A stretch of 64,000 bases of DNA from Rhodococcus sp. 1168 (GTDB lineage: Bacteria; Actinomycetota; Actinomycetes; Mycobacteriales; Mycobacteriaceae), in assembly GCF_002091955.1 (NCBI RefSeq), contig NZ_MKKY01000055.1, positions 1 to 64,000 of the forward strand, given 5' to 3'. The notes under the pieces are model-generated. The model was not told the origin of the DNA. It worked only from the letters and a program-made list of their open reading frames with translations, and searched no databases. The position numbers and the translations under genes are program-made. The stretch's first letter is position 1. Each line of letters opens with the position of its first letter. Shown in pieces: positions 47,185-58,285 of the stretch.

Positions 47185-50100
47185 TGCTGAACTGCCTTTC
47201 GTGCGGTGGCTTTGCGTGCTCGGGTGGTCTTGACGGGCCGCCACTTGTTGAGGTCGTCCACGGGCACGTTCACGGCTGCTGATTTCTCGGCCAGCTGGCC
47301 GGTGAGGTACTCGGCCAGATCGAGACCGATAGTGGGGTCGACCCCGGCGTGCCATTGCTTGACCCAGGGCAGGATCTCGGCAATGCCAGCGACGGTGGGC
47401 ACGAGCTCACCGAGATCGATGCCTTCGGATTCGCGCCACGCGTATATCGTTGCCAGAGCGATGCCTTGCTGGGCTTGGTTCCAGCCTGCCCAGCCCAGCA
47501 GTGGAGTCGGATCAGTTTCTCGTCCCGCGCCGAGGTAAGAGATGAACCGTTCTTTGGGGACATCGAGTTTGCCGCGGTGTGACCAGTAGGACTGCTTGAC
47601 GAAGTCAGCACCGGTGTATTTCGGTGGCACGGGAATGTCGGTCGCCGCTATCAGGCCAGCATCCTCGTCTCGTTGCAGATCCCAGACGCGTTCCCACTCT
47701 GCGCGTTTGCGCAGTCCGGAGTCCTTGTAGCGCATGGCGGCAAGGTAGGGGACACCCTCATCTGCGAGGAGTTTGATCAGCGTGGCGGTTACGGGCGCGT
47801 CCTTCTGGCCAGCCCATAAGTCCAGTGCGTCGATGAATTCTGTGTTGGTCTCGACCTGGCCGGCGAGCTCACCGATGGAACGTGGTTGTGGCGTGCCATT
47901 CGGCGTGAACCAGAGCGACTGGTCTTCGAGACGGTCCAGAAGCCAGTCTTTGAGAGCACTCTGGAGCTTGGTGTCCCAGGTTTCGCCGGCCCACCGGCGC
48001 TTGTATTCCGGCTTCTCCAGCAACCGTATGAACGGATTGGATTCGATTGCAGCGATACGCTTCTCGATGAGTTCGCGGTACGCGCTTGGCCACTGTGCTG
48101 GCACCGCTGTGATCGGTGTGGAGTTGTGACGGGAAAACCATGCTGTCTCCGATTCACCGGATGCGACTTTTCGAGCGAGCACGATTTCGAATGTGCGCTC
48201 ACCAAGCACGGTCTCGGGAGCCTTGCCCACCGGCACAGTCAGATCATCATCGATGAGGCCATAGTTTCGGTAGACCTCCCAGTCGAGTTCTTCTTGTTCG
48301 GCAATCATCAAAGTGCGGATGTGTGCATGCTGGCTTCGTGCGGCATCGATGGTGGCACGGGTTGCGCCGTGAGCCTCGATTGCAGCAGCAGGCTCCTGCG
48401 CGGAGAGTTGTTGTGCCAGTGTGTCGATTCGACGTCCGCGGTCGAGCGGTGCGGCGGCGGGGAGCGGGAAGTCTTTGAGGGTGGTGCCGGTGAATTCGTA
48501 GAATCGCTCCCACTCTTCTGACGCGATGCCACCGCCGATTCCACCGTTGCCCTTGTCGTGACTGTTCTGTTTGAGCCAGAAGCAGGCGGTCGAGCTGTTG
48601 AGAGTCCCCAGCAGTCGTAGGTGGTCGTCCTCAGTCGCATCCTTCGGCAGCTTGATCACGGGTGCAGAACGGTTGAACACCTTCCCGCCGCGGTCCAGGA
48701 CGAAATGGTTGTGGGTTGCGACAAAGGCAAAGGTGATTGAGAGGGGAGTGCGAAGCTTACTGGCCGTCAGACGCCCATATTCCGTCCACTTCAAGCCGGA
48801 TTCTACCTTCGTCTTATCGCCAAACATTTTACTATTCGAAATGCATGTTTTGTAGGGCCAAAGGAATTGCAGAAGATTGAGATTGTCCTCAACATCGATA
48901 GGCTGAAAATCATCGTCGTAGGGAAAGATAGCAAGAATGTCGGGTGTTTCCGACCAATCGCGCAGCTGGTCACCGAGAATCATTGGACGCACGTGTTTCA
49001 ATCCGCGCCGCTCTGGGCTTGCAAGATCTACTAAATACACACTATCTTCGAGGGTGAAGCAAGTGATTCCGATCGAACTAGTCACGTCGTTGAGCAGTGA
49101 GTCAGTTGCAGTGTCCAGTGCGAGGGAAGCTTCGACTGCGCCACCACCAGACAGGCTCCAAGGGTGCGTTGATATTGCCTGACGGGGAAGATCGAGGATT
49201 GAAATCCACTGATCTTCGTACCCTGGGGCGTCGACGTGTTCAGTAATCGATGTCCAGACTTTCCCCTTGGCGGGATCTTCGGGCGCGCCAGGTTCGCCTT
49301 GTACGCCGAGTACGGTCCGAACGGTATCGCGTTTTTTGCCTTGGTTTCGGCCGACGACAATGACGGTCGGAGTACCGTGGCCTGGAATGTAAGCCCCTGA
49401 GGTGTCGGCTACTAATAGTAGGTCTTTGTTCGCCAGAAATTCTTCAATTAGGGGAACCCCAAATTCTCGCTTCATGAAAGAGTTTGAGGTAATTTGCCCT
49501 GTGAATCCAGATCGCGCACCGGACTTGGCAAGCTTGAAGAATAGCTCCATAAAAGGAACAGTAAGGGCGTATTTTCCTTTGCAGTATGGATATAGCTCTC
49601 GGTAGCGAATGTTAAGAGCTTTATCATTAACGACGATGTAGGGAGGATTTCCGACTACCGCGTCGTACGTCCCGGGAGTCAGAATTGAGCGAAGGACGGC
49701 TGCGTCCTCTGTGCTGTAGTTGAAGCCCGAAGCGACTGAGTCCTTGTTGAGCGCGGTGTCGTTGTAATCGAATGCATCGGTACCGTCTGCTTCGGGCCCG
49801 TGGAGCAGCGAATCGCCAGCCGCGAGGTTGAGCGTGAACTTCGGCGCGTCGACCAGCGAGCTTTCCCCGCAGGCTTGGAGCGCAGCGACGATCAGGCGGA
49901 ACTTGGCAATAGCCACCGCAAATGGATTGAGGTCAACACCATAGATCGAAGAGAGCGCCTTGTCCACGCGTGTTCGGAGCTCGAGACCCGGCGCTTCTTC
50001 GTGCCAGCGTTCTGTGAGCCGCGCGAACGCGCCGAGCAGGAAGTGCCCGCTCCCACAGGTGGGGTCAATCAACTTGAAGCCTTCGAGCGGCCGATCTTTC

Positions 50101-50777
50101 AGAGCTGGCGTCAGCGTTCGATCGAGGATGAACTCTTCGACAAATTCTGGAGTCTGCAAAAGCGCATACTTCTTCTTCGCAAATTCGGAGAGGTCTTGAT
50201 ACAGGTCGCCCAGGAATCGAGTGGAGAGATCAGCGTCCGCGAACGACCAGATCAATTCACCGTCATCCCCGGTTCGTCGCCAGAACGACAGAAGTTGTTG
50301 CACCGCATCAGAAGACGGTGAAGCAATGTTGAGTGCTGCATGGTCGTCGACCAAAGCTTGGGTAGCAGGGCAGTCGCGTAGAGCCGTGAATGACACCTCG
50401 AGCCACTCGCGGTAAGAAAATTCCTGGTTCCGTCGGTAGAAATCGTTCTCTGCGTCTTCGGCACGCTGCCGCAAACCGCGGTCCGGCCCAGCAATCCATA
50501 CCGCAGTATCGCCCAGGAGTAGATTGTCTTCGCAGAAGCGCACGAAGACCGAAGTCAGGAGCCAACCGACAGCCGCCTGCGTGACCTGGTCTTCCGACCA
50601 ATCCGTCCACGATCCAGCAGTGCGCTGTTCTGCGACCGCTTGACGATGAGTCGCTTGCCAACGCCCCAACTCCTCGGCATCGGATTCGAGTCGAGCGCGT
50701 ATGTCGTCGACCAACAATGCCAGCTGTGGCTTCAACGCAGCCGTAAGCTGGGGGCCTGCCGTCGTGGCCAGCGTCAT
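47181..50777 (-). CDS. pglX: PglX, adenine-specific DNA methyltransferase of BREX type 2
   Basis: The 1198-residue enzyme has methyltransferase motif [14 protein letters not shown] (about residue 238) and catalytic motif IV NPPYIV (about 378), the NPPY of N6-adenine enzymes. The large C-terminal portion would hold target recognition and the BREX-specific extension. It methylates host DNA at a non-palindromic site in BREX. Its ATG overlaps the PglW stop by one base. In Streptomyces this gene is phase-variable through a G tract; by eye I see no run of seven or more G/C in this copy. Confidence 0.93.
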   Translation of the reverse strand: MTLATTAGPQLTAALKPQLALLVDDIRARLESDAEELGRWQATHRQAVAEQRTAGSWTDWSEDQVTQAAVGWLLTSVFVRFCEDNLLLGDTAVWIAGPDRGLRQRAEDAENDFYRRNQEFSYREWLEVSFTALRDCPATQALVDDHAALNIASPSSDAVQQLLSFWRRTGDDGELIWSFADADLSTRFLGDLYQDLSEFAKKKYALLQTPEFVEEFILDRTLTPALKDRPLEGFKLIDPTCGSGHFLLGAFARLTERWHEEAPGLELRTRVDKALSSIYGVDLNPFAVAIAKFRLIVAALQACGESSLVDAPKFTLNLAAGDSLLHGPEADGTDAFDYNDTALNKDSVASGFNYSTEDAAVLRSILTPGTYDAVVGNPPYIVVNDKALNIRYRELYPYCKGKYALTVPFMELFFKLAKSGARSGFTGQITSNSFMKREFGVPLIEEFLANKDLLLVADTSGAYIPGHGTPTVIVVGRNQGKKRDTVRTVLGVQGEPGAPEDPAKGKVWTSITEHVDAPGYEDQWISILDLPRQAISTHPWSLSGGGAVEASLALDTATDSLLNDVTSSIGITCFTLEDSVYLVDLASPERRGLKHVRPMILGDQLRDWSETPDILAIFPYDDDFQPIDVEDNLNLLQFLWPYKTCISNSKMFGDKTKVESGLKWTEYGRLTASKLRTPLSITFAFVATHNHFVLDRGGKVFNRSAPVIKLPKDATEDDHLRLLGTLNSSTACFWLKQNSHDKGNGGIGGGIASEEWERFYEFTGTTLKDFPLPAAAPLDRGRRIDTLAQQLSAQEPAAAIEAHGATRATIDAARSQHAHIRTLMIAEQEELDWEVYRNYGLIDDDLTVPVGKAPETVLGERTFEIVLARKVASGESETAWFSRHNSTPITAVPAQWPSAYRELIEKRIAAIESNPFIRLLEKPEYKRRWAGETWDTKLQSALKDWLLDRLEDQSLWFTPNGTPQPRSIGELAGQVETNTEFIDALDLWAGQKDAPVTATLIKLLADEGVPYLAAMRYKDSGLRKRAEWERVWDLQRDEDAGLIAATDIPVPPKYTGADFVKQSYWSHRGKLDVPKERFISYLGAGRETDPTPLLGWAGWNQAQQGIALATIYAWRESEGIDLGELVPTVAGIAEILPWVKQWHAGVDPTIGLDLAEYLTGQLAEKSAAVNVPVDDLNKWRPVKTTRARKATARKAVQQ

Positions 50778-53700
50778 CAGATGTTCTCCTCGATACGATC
50801 GTCAGAATGATGCTTCGTTTGCGCGCTTGCAAGCAAGGCTGCTACTTCCTCGGCGGCAACTTGAATGAATTGTTCCGGGCTGTTGAGGGGTAGCGCGGTT
50901 CCATCGACCCGAGCACCTGGCAAACCACCAGACTCTTGCCGTTGAGGCACCAACACCCACACGGCATTCTTCGGCGGGGACGCGAGGTCAGCCCACACAT
51001 GCAGAACACCGAGCTGCCCATACGCTGCGAGAGTCGAGAGATCGGTCAACACCACTGGTGAATCAGCGTTGCTGACGGCGTCCGTGAGTGTCGGAATTGC
51101 CTGTGAAACAAAACCTCTCAAATTCTCACGATCAGTCACCGCGCCTGCGTCAGCGGCGAGAATTTCACTCCAGCTGATATTTGCTTGGGTGGCGGTACTG
51201 CGTAGCTTGTTGAGGAGGAGATCAGTCACATCGATATGACGAGCACCGAAACGTGCAGCGAGCCCAGCAGCGACAGCATCCGACGCGCCCAGCGGAACGC
51301 CCAATGCCCGGAAGTTGTGTTCGCGAACACTGGACTCGAGAGCGAATTCGATGTCGGTAGAAGTGCTTCCACGTTGATGAATCGGCGCAGTGCGCGTATG
51401 CCGCGTTGGAACATGCGATGCAGGATCGAGTGAATGCTCGAATGCGAATCGGCTCGCGGTCTCGTCCCATCGCATGTCCGGTAGGAGCTTGGACACGACG
51501 TCGTCCAGCTCAGGGCGGCGTGGGAGGGTGTGAACCAGCGCTGGGAAGCGGGCCAGAAGTCTGGACTCGAGTTCTGCTCGGCTGAACGAATCAGACGTCG
51601 ACAGTCCCCGCAACAGGATTCGAAGGGACTCGACGATCGGGAGCGCCCGCGAATGGAGCTCATCGCGCGCGGAGAGAGCCACCTCCTTCGAACCCACAGC
51701 AGCGATCCGCAACAGGACATGGCCTGGGATTTCGATGTCGTTCGGAGCGACATCCAAAACAGTTGCTGCTGATGCGCGCAGTGGTATCTCCGCATCAGCA
51801 GGGGAGACGAGCACTGACCCCTGGGAAACCAGCTCGGCCACAAGCTTTTCGGCGTCGACCGCGAGAACAGCTGGCAGTCGGCGCGACACCGCGGCCGTGG
51901 AGATCATCGCTACGGTCCCCGAACCGTGGCGTCGCACCATGTGCAACGACGAATCCACCCCAGATTCGAGATCGTCGTTCACAGTCGACGGCGGCTGAGA
52001 GGCCATCAAAATGCGGAGCACACCCAGAGCCGAGCGCTGGGGGTTCGCCAGGCCATCTGATTGCAAGGCGCCGAGCAACTCACGAGCTAACAAATCCGGC
52101 GTACTTGCACCGCCAGACTTCTCCAACAGAATCTGTAAACGACCGTGCAGATCGCGGACTGTGGATGCGAGCTGGGAGTGCTTGTCCCACAGCTCCGAGA
52201 ATTCACCGAAGATCTGAGCGATCCGACCCGAAGTGACGTTCGCCAGTGGCGACAACACTTGGTAGGTGACAAATGGATCTTCCGGCGACTGGGAGTGTGA
52301 ACCGAGGACGAGCTCGACTACCTGGCGACGGATAGTGCTCGGCTTCGAGCCTGCAGCGCGCGCGAACTCCCCAACGAGGATGGCCAGCGATGTGATCGTC
52401 GGAACAATCGTTGTCGGGTTTGTGTCAGCAGAAGCGACCGGCGCTGGTTTTTGCACGACGGGTGGCGACACCGGTTCAGCGATGTTACGGGCCTTGAACA
52501 CCGCGCTCCACGCGCTTCGCATCGACGATGCCGTATCGAATCGGTCCTTTGCGTTGCGCGCCAGCGCGATTCGGAAGAACCCAACCAGCGCCTCGGCTCG
52601 ACTGCGACTCAAACCACCGGCCGTGAAATCCTCCGGACTGACAGTCACCTCATCTTTGAGGACGCCTGGGTCGCTCACTCCGTCGCCGTACTCGGGCGTC
52701 GAGGCTGTTGCCATCTCGAACAGCACCACCCCAACCGAGTAACGCTCGGCTGCAGAGTCGAAAGAAGTGCGCAACCCCGTACCAAGGAACGGGTCACGGT
52801 AAGGAGGGGTGCCCGCATCCAATTGATCGACAGGCGCACGCGACAGCGAGAAGTCGAACAAGGCCAATCGGGCCTTGGCAGAACGAGCTTTGGCCTCCGG
52901 TCGGGAGAGACCGAGATTGGCGGGTTTGATGTCGCGGTGGGTGATGCCGGCGGCATCGAGGGCCACCACCACGTCGAGCAGCTCGAGACCCCATGCCTTC
53001 AGCTGGCCCTCACCCAACGGCGTGTAGCGCACGACGTCGGCGAGTGTTTGCTCTCCACCGTTGCTGAGCAACAGTGCGGTGCGATTCAGGGCTAGGTCGA
53101 GCGGGCCTTCGATCAGCTCGACGACACCGGAAACCGGCGGCTTTTGCACGCCGATCTGAGTGAGTACCTCAGCTTCGTCGCGAAGTCTCGCAACGGCACT
53201 GTCATCGAGGCCCACCTTGAGCACACGGAGAACGTCGTCATGCGCACGGTCGTGAACCAGGACTCCGCGCGCTGTGGAACCAGAACCGAGTACCCGGACT
53301 ACCTCGAAACGATCACTCAGCACAGCACCCGGCGCAGGATTCAGGGGATCAGCCAGCTGTGCGGTCGGAGCTAGTTGCTTGTGACGGTAGTTCGCGAGCT
53401 CGGTCGCGAACTGCTGTGCCCCGAATCCAGGCTGACCGGTCTTCTTGTCGGTCTGAACTCGTTTGGTGACCGAGGGCTGGGTCGCCCGGAGTACCAGCGT
53501 TCGGAGACCTTCGTCGACGAACCTCCCACCGGATGCCGCGAGATCGAGACCCTCTTCCTGACGCAACCGCTCGAGGAGCGCGGCCCGATCCCTGGCAGGG
53601 GGTTGGCCACCCGACAACAAGAAGTAGGCGAGCGCGCCCAGGGAGAAGACGTCGAGAGCGAGGCGGTCTCCATCGATCGCCCAGCGGTCTTCCGGGGCCT

Positions 53701-54913
53701 GATACACGTCGTCGGAAGGGGACGTTCCCGTCGTGGCCGAAGTACCGAGCATCGTCGCCGAACGAGTGTCGGGACTGTGAACCCGTCCTGCCCACGACCA
53801 GTCAGCAAGCCGGATTTTAACCGTGCCTGTATCGAGCTGCGCCGTATGGATAAGCACAGTGGAGGGGCCGAGTCCTCGGTGCGCAACGGAGTTGCGGTGC
53901 GCATAGCCAACAGCTTCCGCGATTTGCGTCAGGATCAGCAGCTGCTGCTCCGCGGTGAGGGTGCGGGTTGCGAGCGCAAGATCGAGCGGCTCGTATCCGG
54001 GGGTCTCCGGGTAAACGATGACCGTGTTGCCGTCGTCATCCTGCACCAAGTCACGCGGGGCAACGATGCTCTCGTGTCGAAGTGAGCTGAGCAACGAGTA
54101 TTCGCGGTCGATCTTGCGGTACGCCGCTGCCCGAGCGTTCGCGGGCGTTCCTCGGCGGAACGAGACGATCCGTGCGCGGCCCTTCTCTTTTGTGACCTTT
54201 TGGGTGGCCGACCATTCTTGCCAGTCGTCGCCGCTCGCAATCGGTGTGCCGGTGATGGTCCACGAACCTGCGTCCCGCTCCGTGCGGCGACTGATACCGA
54301 GGTTCTTCAAAGCTAGGGCGATGATGACACTGAGGTCCTCGTCGACCCGCCTGTTGTCCGTCGGAGGTTCCAGGAGTCGATCCGAGATTCCGGGTAGACC
54401 GGTCTTGTCCTCTTGGCCGTCAGGTCCGAAGAGGCTCGACTTCGCCAGGTCAGGAAGATCCGTCTTGAACGGAGAGCCGTGCAGGAACACAGACTCCTGC
54501 ACAAAGGGAAGAGCCCGCCGAACCTTCTCCGGATTCAAGCCGATCTCGAGCGCGACCTTGCGAGCTTCTTCTTCGATACGAGTTGCCAGACGTTGGGCCT
54601 TGCGTCTGGTCACCAGTAGCGGCGAGCGCTGCGTGAGCGTCTTGCCACCCATCGTGGTGCGGACCCAGCTGGTCTCCGAGCCCTGCAAAACTCCGGAATA
54701 GCTCTTGAGCTCCACAAGATGGAGGCGACGTCGGCCAAGGACCAGGGCGTCGATCTCATGCCACTGGCCATGGTTGTCCATGAACTCGAAGTTCGTCCAC
54801 GCACGGTAGGGGGCGGAGGCAGGCAGAAGGTCCCGGATCATCTCCAGACCAGAAGTTTCGTGGTCAAACGCGGACTTGGAAACCTCGACCCACCGGTCGT
54901 TACCTTGCGCCAC
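50777..54913 (-). CDS. pglW: PglW, NERD-domain dual-kinase protein of BREX type 2
   Basis: The 1378-residue protein begins at a GTG. Residues ~15-110 form a NERD (nuclease-related) domain (DHETSGLEMIRDLLP; EIDALVLG; LHLVELKSYSG). Residues ~230-480 look like a kinase fold with a broken catalytic loop (AHRGLGPSTV instead of HRDLKPxN) and LADWSW in place of DFG. Residues ~530-800 form a second, apparently active Ser/Thr kinase (VLGSGSTARGVLV; VLKV; HRDIKPANLGLS; LFDFSLSR; GTPPYRDPF). The long C-terminal part is unrecognised. PglW kinases are specific to type 2 BREX. It heads the operon, so the promoter lies upstream of 54914. Confidence 0.92.
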   Translation of the reverse strand: MAQGNDRWVEVSKSAFDHETSGLEMIRDLLPASAPYRAWTNFEFMDNHGQWHEIDALVLGRRRLHLVELKSYSGVLQGSETSWVRTTMGGKTLTQRSPLLVTRRKAQRLATRIEEEARKVALEIGLNPEKVRRALPFVQESVFLHGSPFKTDLPDLAKSSLFGPDGQEDKTGLPGISDRLLEPPTDNRRVDEDLSVIIALALKNLGISRRTERDAGSWTITGTPIASGDDWQEWSATQKVTKEKGRARIVSFRRGTPANARAAAYRKIDREYSLLSSLRHESIVAPRDLVQDDDGNTVIVYPETPGYEPLDLALATRTLTAEQQLLILTQIAEAVGYAHRNSVAHRGLGPSTVLIHTAQLDTGTVKIRLADWSWAGRVHSPDTRSATMLGTSATTGTSPSDDVYQAPEDRWAIDGDRLALDVFSLGALAYFLLSGGQPPARDRAALLERLRQEEGLDLAASGGRFVDEGLRTLVLRATQPSVTKRVQTDKKTGQPGFGAQQFATELANYRHKQLAPTAQLADPLNPAPGAVLSDRFEVVRVLGSGSTARGVLVHDRAHDDVLRVLKVGLDDSAVARLRDEAEVLTQIGVQKPPVSGVVELIEGPLDLALNRTALLLSNGGEQTLADVVRYTPLGEGQLKAWGLELLDVVVALDAAGITHRDIKPANLGLSRPEAKARSAKARLALFDFSLSRAPVDQLDAGTPPYRDPFLGTGLRTSFDSAAERYSVGVVLFEMATASTPEYGDGVSDPGVLKDEVTVSPEDFTAGGLSRSRAEALVGFFRIALARNAKDRFDTASSMRSAWSAVFKARNIAEPVSPPVVQKPAPVASADTNPTTIVPTITSLAILVGEFARAAGSKPSTIRRQVVELVLGSHSQSPEDPFVTYQVLSPLANVTSGRIAQIFGEFSELWDKHSQLASTVRDLHGRLQILLEKSGGASTPDLLARELLGALQSDGLANPQRSALGVLRILMASQPPSTVNDDLESGVDSSLHMVRRHGSGTVAMISTAAVSRRLPAVLAVDAEKLVAELVSQGSVLVSPADAEIPLRASAATVLDVAPNDIEIPGHVLLRIAAVGSKEVALSARDELHSRALPIVESLRILLRGLSTSDSFSRAELESRLLARFPALVHTLPRRPELDDVVSKLLPDMRWDETASRFAFEHSLDPASHVPTRHTRTAPIHQRGSTSTDIEFALESSVREHNFRALGVPLGASDAVAAGLAARFGARHIDVTDLLLNKLRSTATQANISWSEILAADAGAVTDRENLRGFVSQAIPTLTDAVSNADSPVVLTDLSTLAAYGQLGVLHVWADLASPPKNAVWVLVPQRQESGGLPGARVDGTALPLNSPEQFIQVAAEEVAALLASAQTKHHSDDRIEENI

Positions 54914-55151
54914 GCCACCGCCTCGATCTCAAGAACACGTTGACGACCACGTGGCGGCCGCCGAAAACTTAGTCGACCTTATCAACCAGGGGAATCACCC
55001 ATGGATGTTGGAGGCAGGTCGGTCGTCATGAGAGTCGTTCCAAAGCGCCTACTTCGCGAGATCCCAGCGTTCACACTGGTTTCAGTGGTCGAGTCTGAAT
55101 CCACGTGAGCTGTTGGTGGGGTGCCACCAAATTTGAAAGGAGTGCGAAGCA

Positions 55152-55574
55152 ATGGCCTTAATCGACATTGGAACACTCGTCGGCGTTCTGGCTGCTGTAT
55201 TAGCCCTATTTATCCAAGTAAGGCAGCGTAAATTTGCGTTGGCCCAGCAGTACATCGAGCGATTCTGGGAGATCGATGACTCGATCTCAAGGGCTGAGTG
55301 CGTGGGGGTCGACGTCGACATTAATCTCCATCACCGGAGGTACGCAAAGCTCTGCGAAGACGAGATGGAGGTCGTGAGCCTTGGCTGGATAGATCGGAGG
55401 ACATGGCACGTCTGGCATGCGGGCATCGTGAGTTCGACCTCCACCACGAGGACGGTTAAGACCGAATCAGAATTCGACTTCCTGCATGCGTGTCGAATGT
55501 CGTCGACACACGACGGTTCGCATTGTCCAGCGTGGGCGGCGCAAAGCCTCTGGCCTCGTGCGACTTCTTGGTGA
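55152..55574 (+). CDS. Membrane-anchored small protein, probably truncated
   Basis: The frame of 140 residues has AAAGGAG 9 bases before the ATG. Residues ~5-25 form one transmembrane helix (DIGTLVGVLAAVLALFIQV), followed by a soluble part (QYIERFWEIDDSISRAE; HHRRYAKLCEDEMEVVSLGW). After about residue 105 the sequence loses protein-like character and runs into a region that codes on the other strand. The gene is probably cut at about 55470. It resembles small membrane proteins with a cytoplasmic helical domain, but no family name is certain. Confidence 0.5.
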   Translation: MALIDIGTLVGVLAAVLALFIQVRQRKFALAQQYIERFWEIDDSISRAECVGVDVDINLHHRRYAKLCEDEMEVVSLGWIDRRTWHVWHAGIVSSTSTTRTVKTESEFDFLHACRMSSTHDGSHCPAWAAQSLWPRATSW

Positions 55575-55599
55575 TCTGGGCACCCCAGCACTCGGCAAG

Positions 55600-56055
55600 T
55601 GGCATGCACTCAGTGAACAGTGCCACCTTGATTTGGACTCCGTTGCCCATGACGTGTGCAGATTGGGACGTTGAGGTGGGATGTACTCACCACACAACCG
55701 CGAAACTGTGACGGCGATCGTCGCAGGGGGGCTCGTTGATGGCACGTAGATTTGGGATCGACGGGACGATCGACTAGTAGCCGGACCACATGACGTTTTC
55801 ACCGGCGCGCAAAGTGCAGTCATGGACGTTGACCCGTCGCGGCGATAGCTTCGCACCGGCCCCGAACAGCTAAACCGAAACCTTGACGTCGACCACATCG
55901 GCGCAGGAAAGATTAACAACCTCGACGCTTGTGATCAGCGGTACGCCGTTGTGAACGAGTACGAGATTGACTGCAGGGTCAGCATGAACCTCGATAACCC
56001 GTCAACCACCGTGTGAAACGGGTTGTGCTCCTGATCGAAACCCTGCATCTGTCCT
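55600..56055 (-). pseudogene. N-terminal relic of a large helicase-type protein
   Basis: A minus-strand reading, with one frameshift and two in-frame stops, gives MQGFDQEHNPFHTVVDGL, then RVIEVHADPAVNLVLVHNGV and SVEVVNLSCADVVDVKVSV, then LFGAGAKLSPRRVNVHD. The pattern (x-PxVNLxLxxNGVP followed by VxNxS) resembles the N-terminus of large SF1 helicase proteins of the DUF4011/DUF3320 type found in defence regions. No helicase motifs remain. The assignment is from memory and is weak, but the segment is clearly more protein-like than its surroundings. Confidence 0.35.
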
Positions 56056-56328
56056 CCGAACTCCGTCGTCCATCGCCCGGATAACCGGGCCAATTAGTGG
56101 CGGCAACGCCGTCAACTTTGAAAACGATAGGCAACCCCACCGAAAGGGTGGTTCCGAAACGGAATCGGACAAATAGGTACCGTTTTTACCAATGCTAAAG
56201 ATATCGTGCGTGGTTCATTCGGATGAATGACGGGACGCCATTTGCAACGGGGTTTGTACGACGTGTGGGTTACTCGGCAGCTTTGTCGGTCGCGCGAGGC
56301 TCACATTTTGTTCACGGGGGAGGCGAAG

Positions 56329-56712
56329 TTGTCTGTGCTGGGCTTGTCTGACGAGACCTGGGATGCGCTTATGGACGGGCTGGTGCTCGGGCGATACTCC
56401 TTGCTATTGGGCGCTGGCGCCGGCCGAGGCGCCAAAAATGGTGATGGCGAGGAAGTCCCTGCTACGCAGGGTCTGATCGACGAACTCCAGCTCCGGTACG
56501 GACTACCGCCCGTCCCGCCTGGGACAGGGCTTAGGAGCGTGTACGACCTTGCGGAGTTGAGTGCTGTCCAAAATTGCATCGAGCATCAGTCAGCTTTCCT
56601 GGGGCGTAAATTCAGCAGATGCACGGTCCCACACTGGTATCAGAATCTCGTAACAATACCGTGGCGAATTATTTGGAATTTGAACATCGACGACGTTAAG
56701 CGTTCGCCATGA
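56329..56712 (+). pseudogene. SIR2-like N-terminal fragment
   Basis: I start at TTG 56329 with GGGGGAGG upstream. The 127 residues contain LLLGAGAGRGAKNG, which fits the nucleotide-binding glycine-rich loop of SIR2 (GAGAS), and IPWRIIWNLNIDDV, the signature that ends the first half of SIR2-type defence proteins (WxxIxTxNxDD). The frame stops just after this signature, so the second half and any effector domain are gone. SIR2 domains in defence systems hydrolyse NAD+; this fragment cannot be a full enzyme. Confidence 0.6.
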
Positions 56713-57059
56713 GTGACCCAGCCGGACGCACCTTGGACACCGTCGATGGGCGTCTCGTGCACAAGGCCAACGTCATACGCGGACCAGCTCGGGATCGCAC
56801 TGTCGACGTATGACCCAGTGGGAGCGGTGGGGCTCTCGAAAAAGGTTGCGAGGACGTTCATTCAGAGGAATGACTGAGGCCTGAAGGTGTCGTGCAACTG
56901 AACCTGCCAGCGCTCATACTGTCATCCGACGCCTGCTTTCTTGGCTTTCCTTTTGTAGCACTGTTGCTAGTTCTGGCGATACTTCGGGTGACCACACTCC
57001 TGTAGTCGGACTCCGTTACGATCCGACTCAGAACGAATCGGACACGGTAGGAGCATTGT
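56713..57059. other. Non-coding debris downstream of the SIR2 fragment
   Basis: No supported gene is seen. Short plus-strand stretches could be frame-shifted remains of the SIR2-like gene, but I could not reconstruct them. The promoter of the DUF732-like lipoprotein must lie near the right end. Confidence 0.4.
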
Positions 57060-57446
57060 ATGACCACGACCTTGCTGCGTACTGGCTTACTCGTAGCCGT
57101 AGGCGGATCGCTCCTGCTCATAGGGTGTGGCAGCGATGTTGAAGGTGCACCGAGAGCCAACGCGGCAGCGGTGGAGCAGATAGCGTCTGAGAATGCAGAG
57201 CAGGAGAAGCAAGGCAACCTCGACAGGCGTTACATCGAGGTCACCGATGATCACAAACTGTGGCCGTCGCTTTCTGACGACGTCATGATTGAGCGTGGTC
57301 GATTTGTGTGCGAGCGAATCAAGGTTGGCGACTACCGACCGAACATGTTAGAAGAGTTCGTTGATAAGTATGGATTCGCTGACGGCGTGATTTTCATGAG
57401 CGATTCAATGGACGTCTACTGCCCGGAAGAGTTGGGCGTCAAATAG
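57060..57446 (+). CDS. DUF732-like lipoprotein
   Basis: The 128-residue protein has a signal peptide and lipobox LLLIGC with cysteine 23, and AGGAG 7 bases before the ATG. The mature part has the layout of DUF732 domains of mycobacteria and relatives: a helical region, a conserved Cys (GRFVCERIK), and a C-terminal YCPEEL, the two cysteines probably forming a disulfide. Such small secreted proteins are common near lipid or secretion genes; their function is unknown. Confidence 0.7.
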   Translation: MTTTLLRTGLLVAVGGSLLLIGCGSDVEGAPRANAAAVEQIASENAEQEKQGNLDRRYIEVTDDHKLWPSLSDDVMIERGRFVCERIKVGDYRPNMLEEFVDKYGFADGVIFMSDSMDVYCPEELGVK

Positions 57447-57529
57447 ATGTCGGTTGATCTTCCGCGGACTCGTTGTAGATCAGAGCCAAAGGGCGGTTTC
57501 AATAAATGCCTAAGTTTATGCCTTTCTCG

Positions 57530-58285
57530 CGCTCCATCTGGCGTGTCCCGGCAGACCGGACTCCGATCTCAGAGCTGCACTGCCTACCTACGCAGGCGAG
57601 AACCCCTTGCGCGGGTTTCGGCGCGCGTGGGCGTATCTGAGGCACGATCAAGGCGCACTGGTGAACAGAACAAGGTGCACCGCCTGTTGAAGGAAATGGG
57701 CCTGCAAGTCCGCATCTACCGTCCACGCAAACGTACCGGTGTCAGCTCTTGTCCGCAGATCGAAGCAGATGTACCGAATGTGTTGTGGGCTATGAACTTT
57801 CAGGTCGACTCCATCTTCGACGGCAAGGCTATCAAAATCTCGTCGATGATCGACGAGCACACTCGCTTGTCATTGCTGAAAATCGTGAAGTGTTCTATCA
57901 CCGCTGAGCGGTTGGCCGACGAGCTGGACAAGACGTTCGCGTTATGTGGTGGTCCACTGTTGGCGCGTGGATGGACAACGGACCGGAGTCTATTTCCATT
58001 GCACTGCAACAGCTCTGCGCAAACCGCATTGGAATTTCGTACATTCCGCCGGGAAATCCGTGGAACAACGGGCACATCGAGTCGTTCAATAACCGACTTC
58101 GGAGGTAATACTTGAACCGAAACCACTGGATGAGCCTGCTCGAAGGGGAGGCGGTGATCGAAGACTTCAAGGACGACCACAACAACCGGCACCAGCATTC
58201 CTCGCTGGGGCACCTGACGCCGGCCTGGGGGTCCCTCCCGCTGCGGGGGCGTACGCTGCCCAGTGCACCCACCGGCACCAGCTGA
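57530..58285 (+). pseudogene. Decayed IS3-family transposase (orfB) relic
   Basis: Pieces in several frames keep the orfB order: FRRAWAYLRHDQGALVN, NKVHRLLKEMGLQVRI, VPNVLWAMNFQVDSIFDGK with DEHTRLSLLKIV, MDNGPESISIALQQL, and WNNGHIESFNNRLRR followed by a stop codon and YLNRNHW...HQHSSLGHLTPAW. The first catalytic Asp has become Asn (AMNFQ). At least two frameshifts and one stop are present. It belongs to a different IS3 subgroup from the intact element at 20-1565. Confidence 0.8.

Noticed and set aside
47181..50777. Phase-variable G tract in pglX as in Streptomyces
   Set aside because: No run of seven or more G or C was noticed by eye in this gene.
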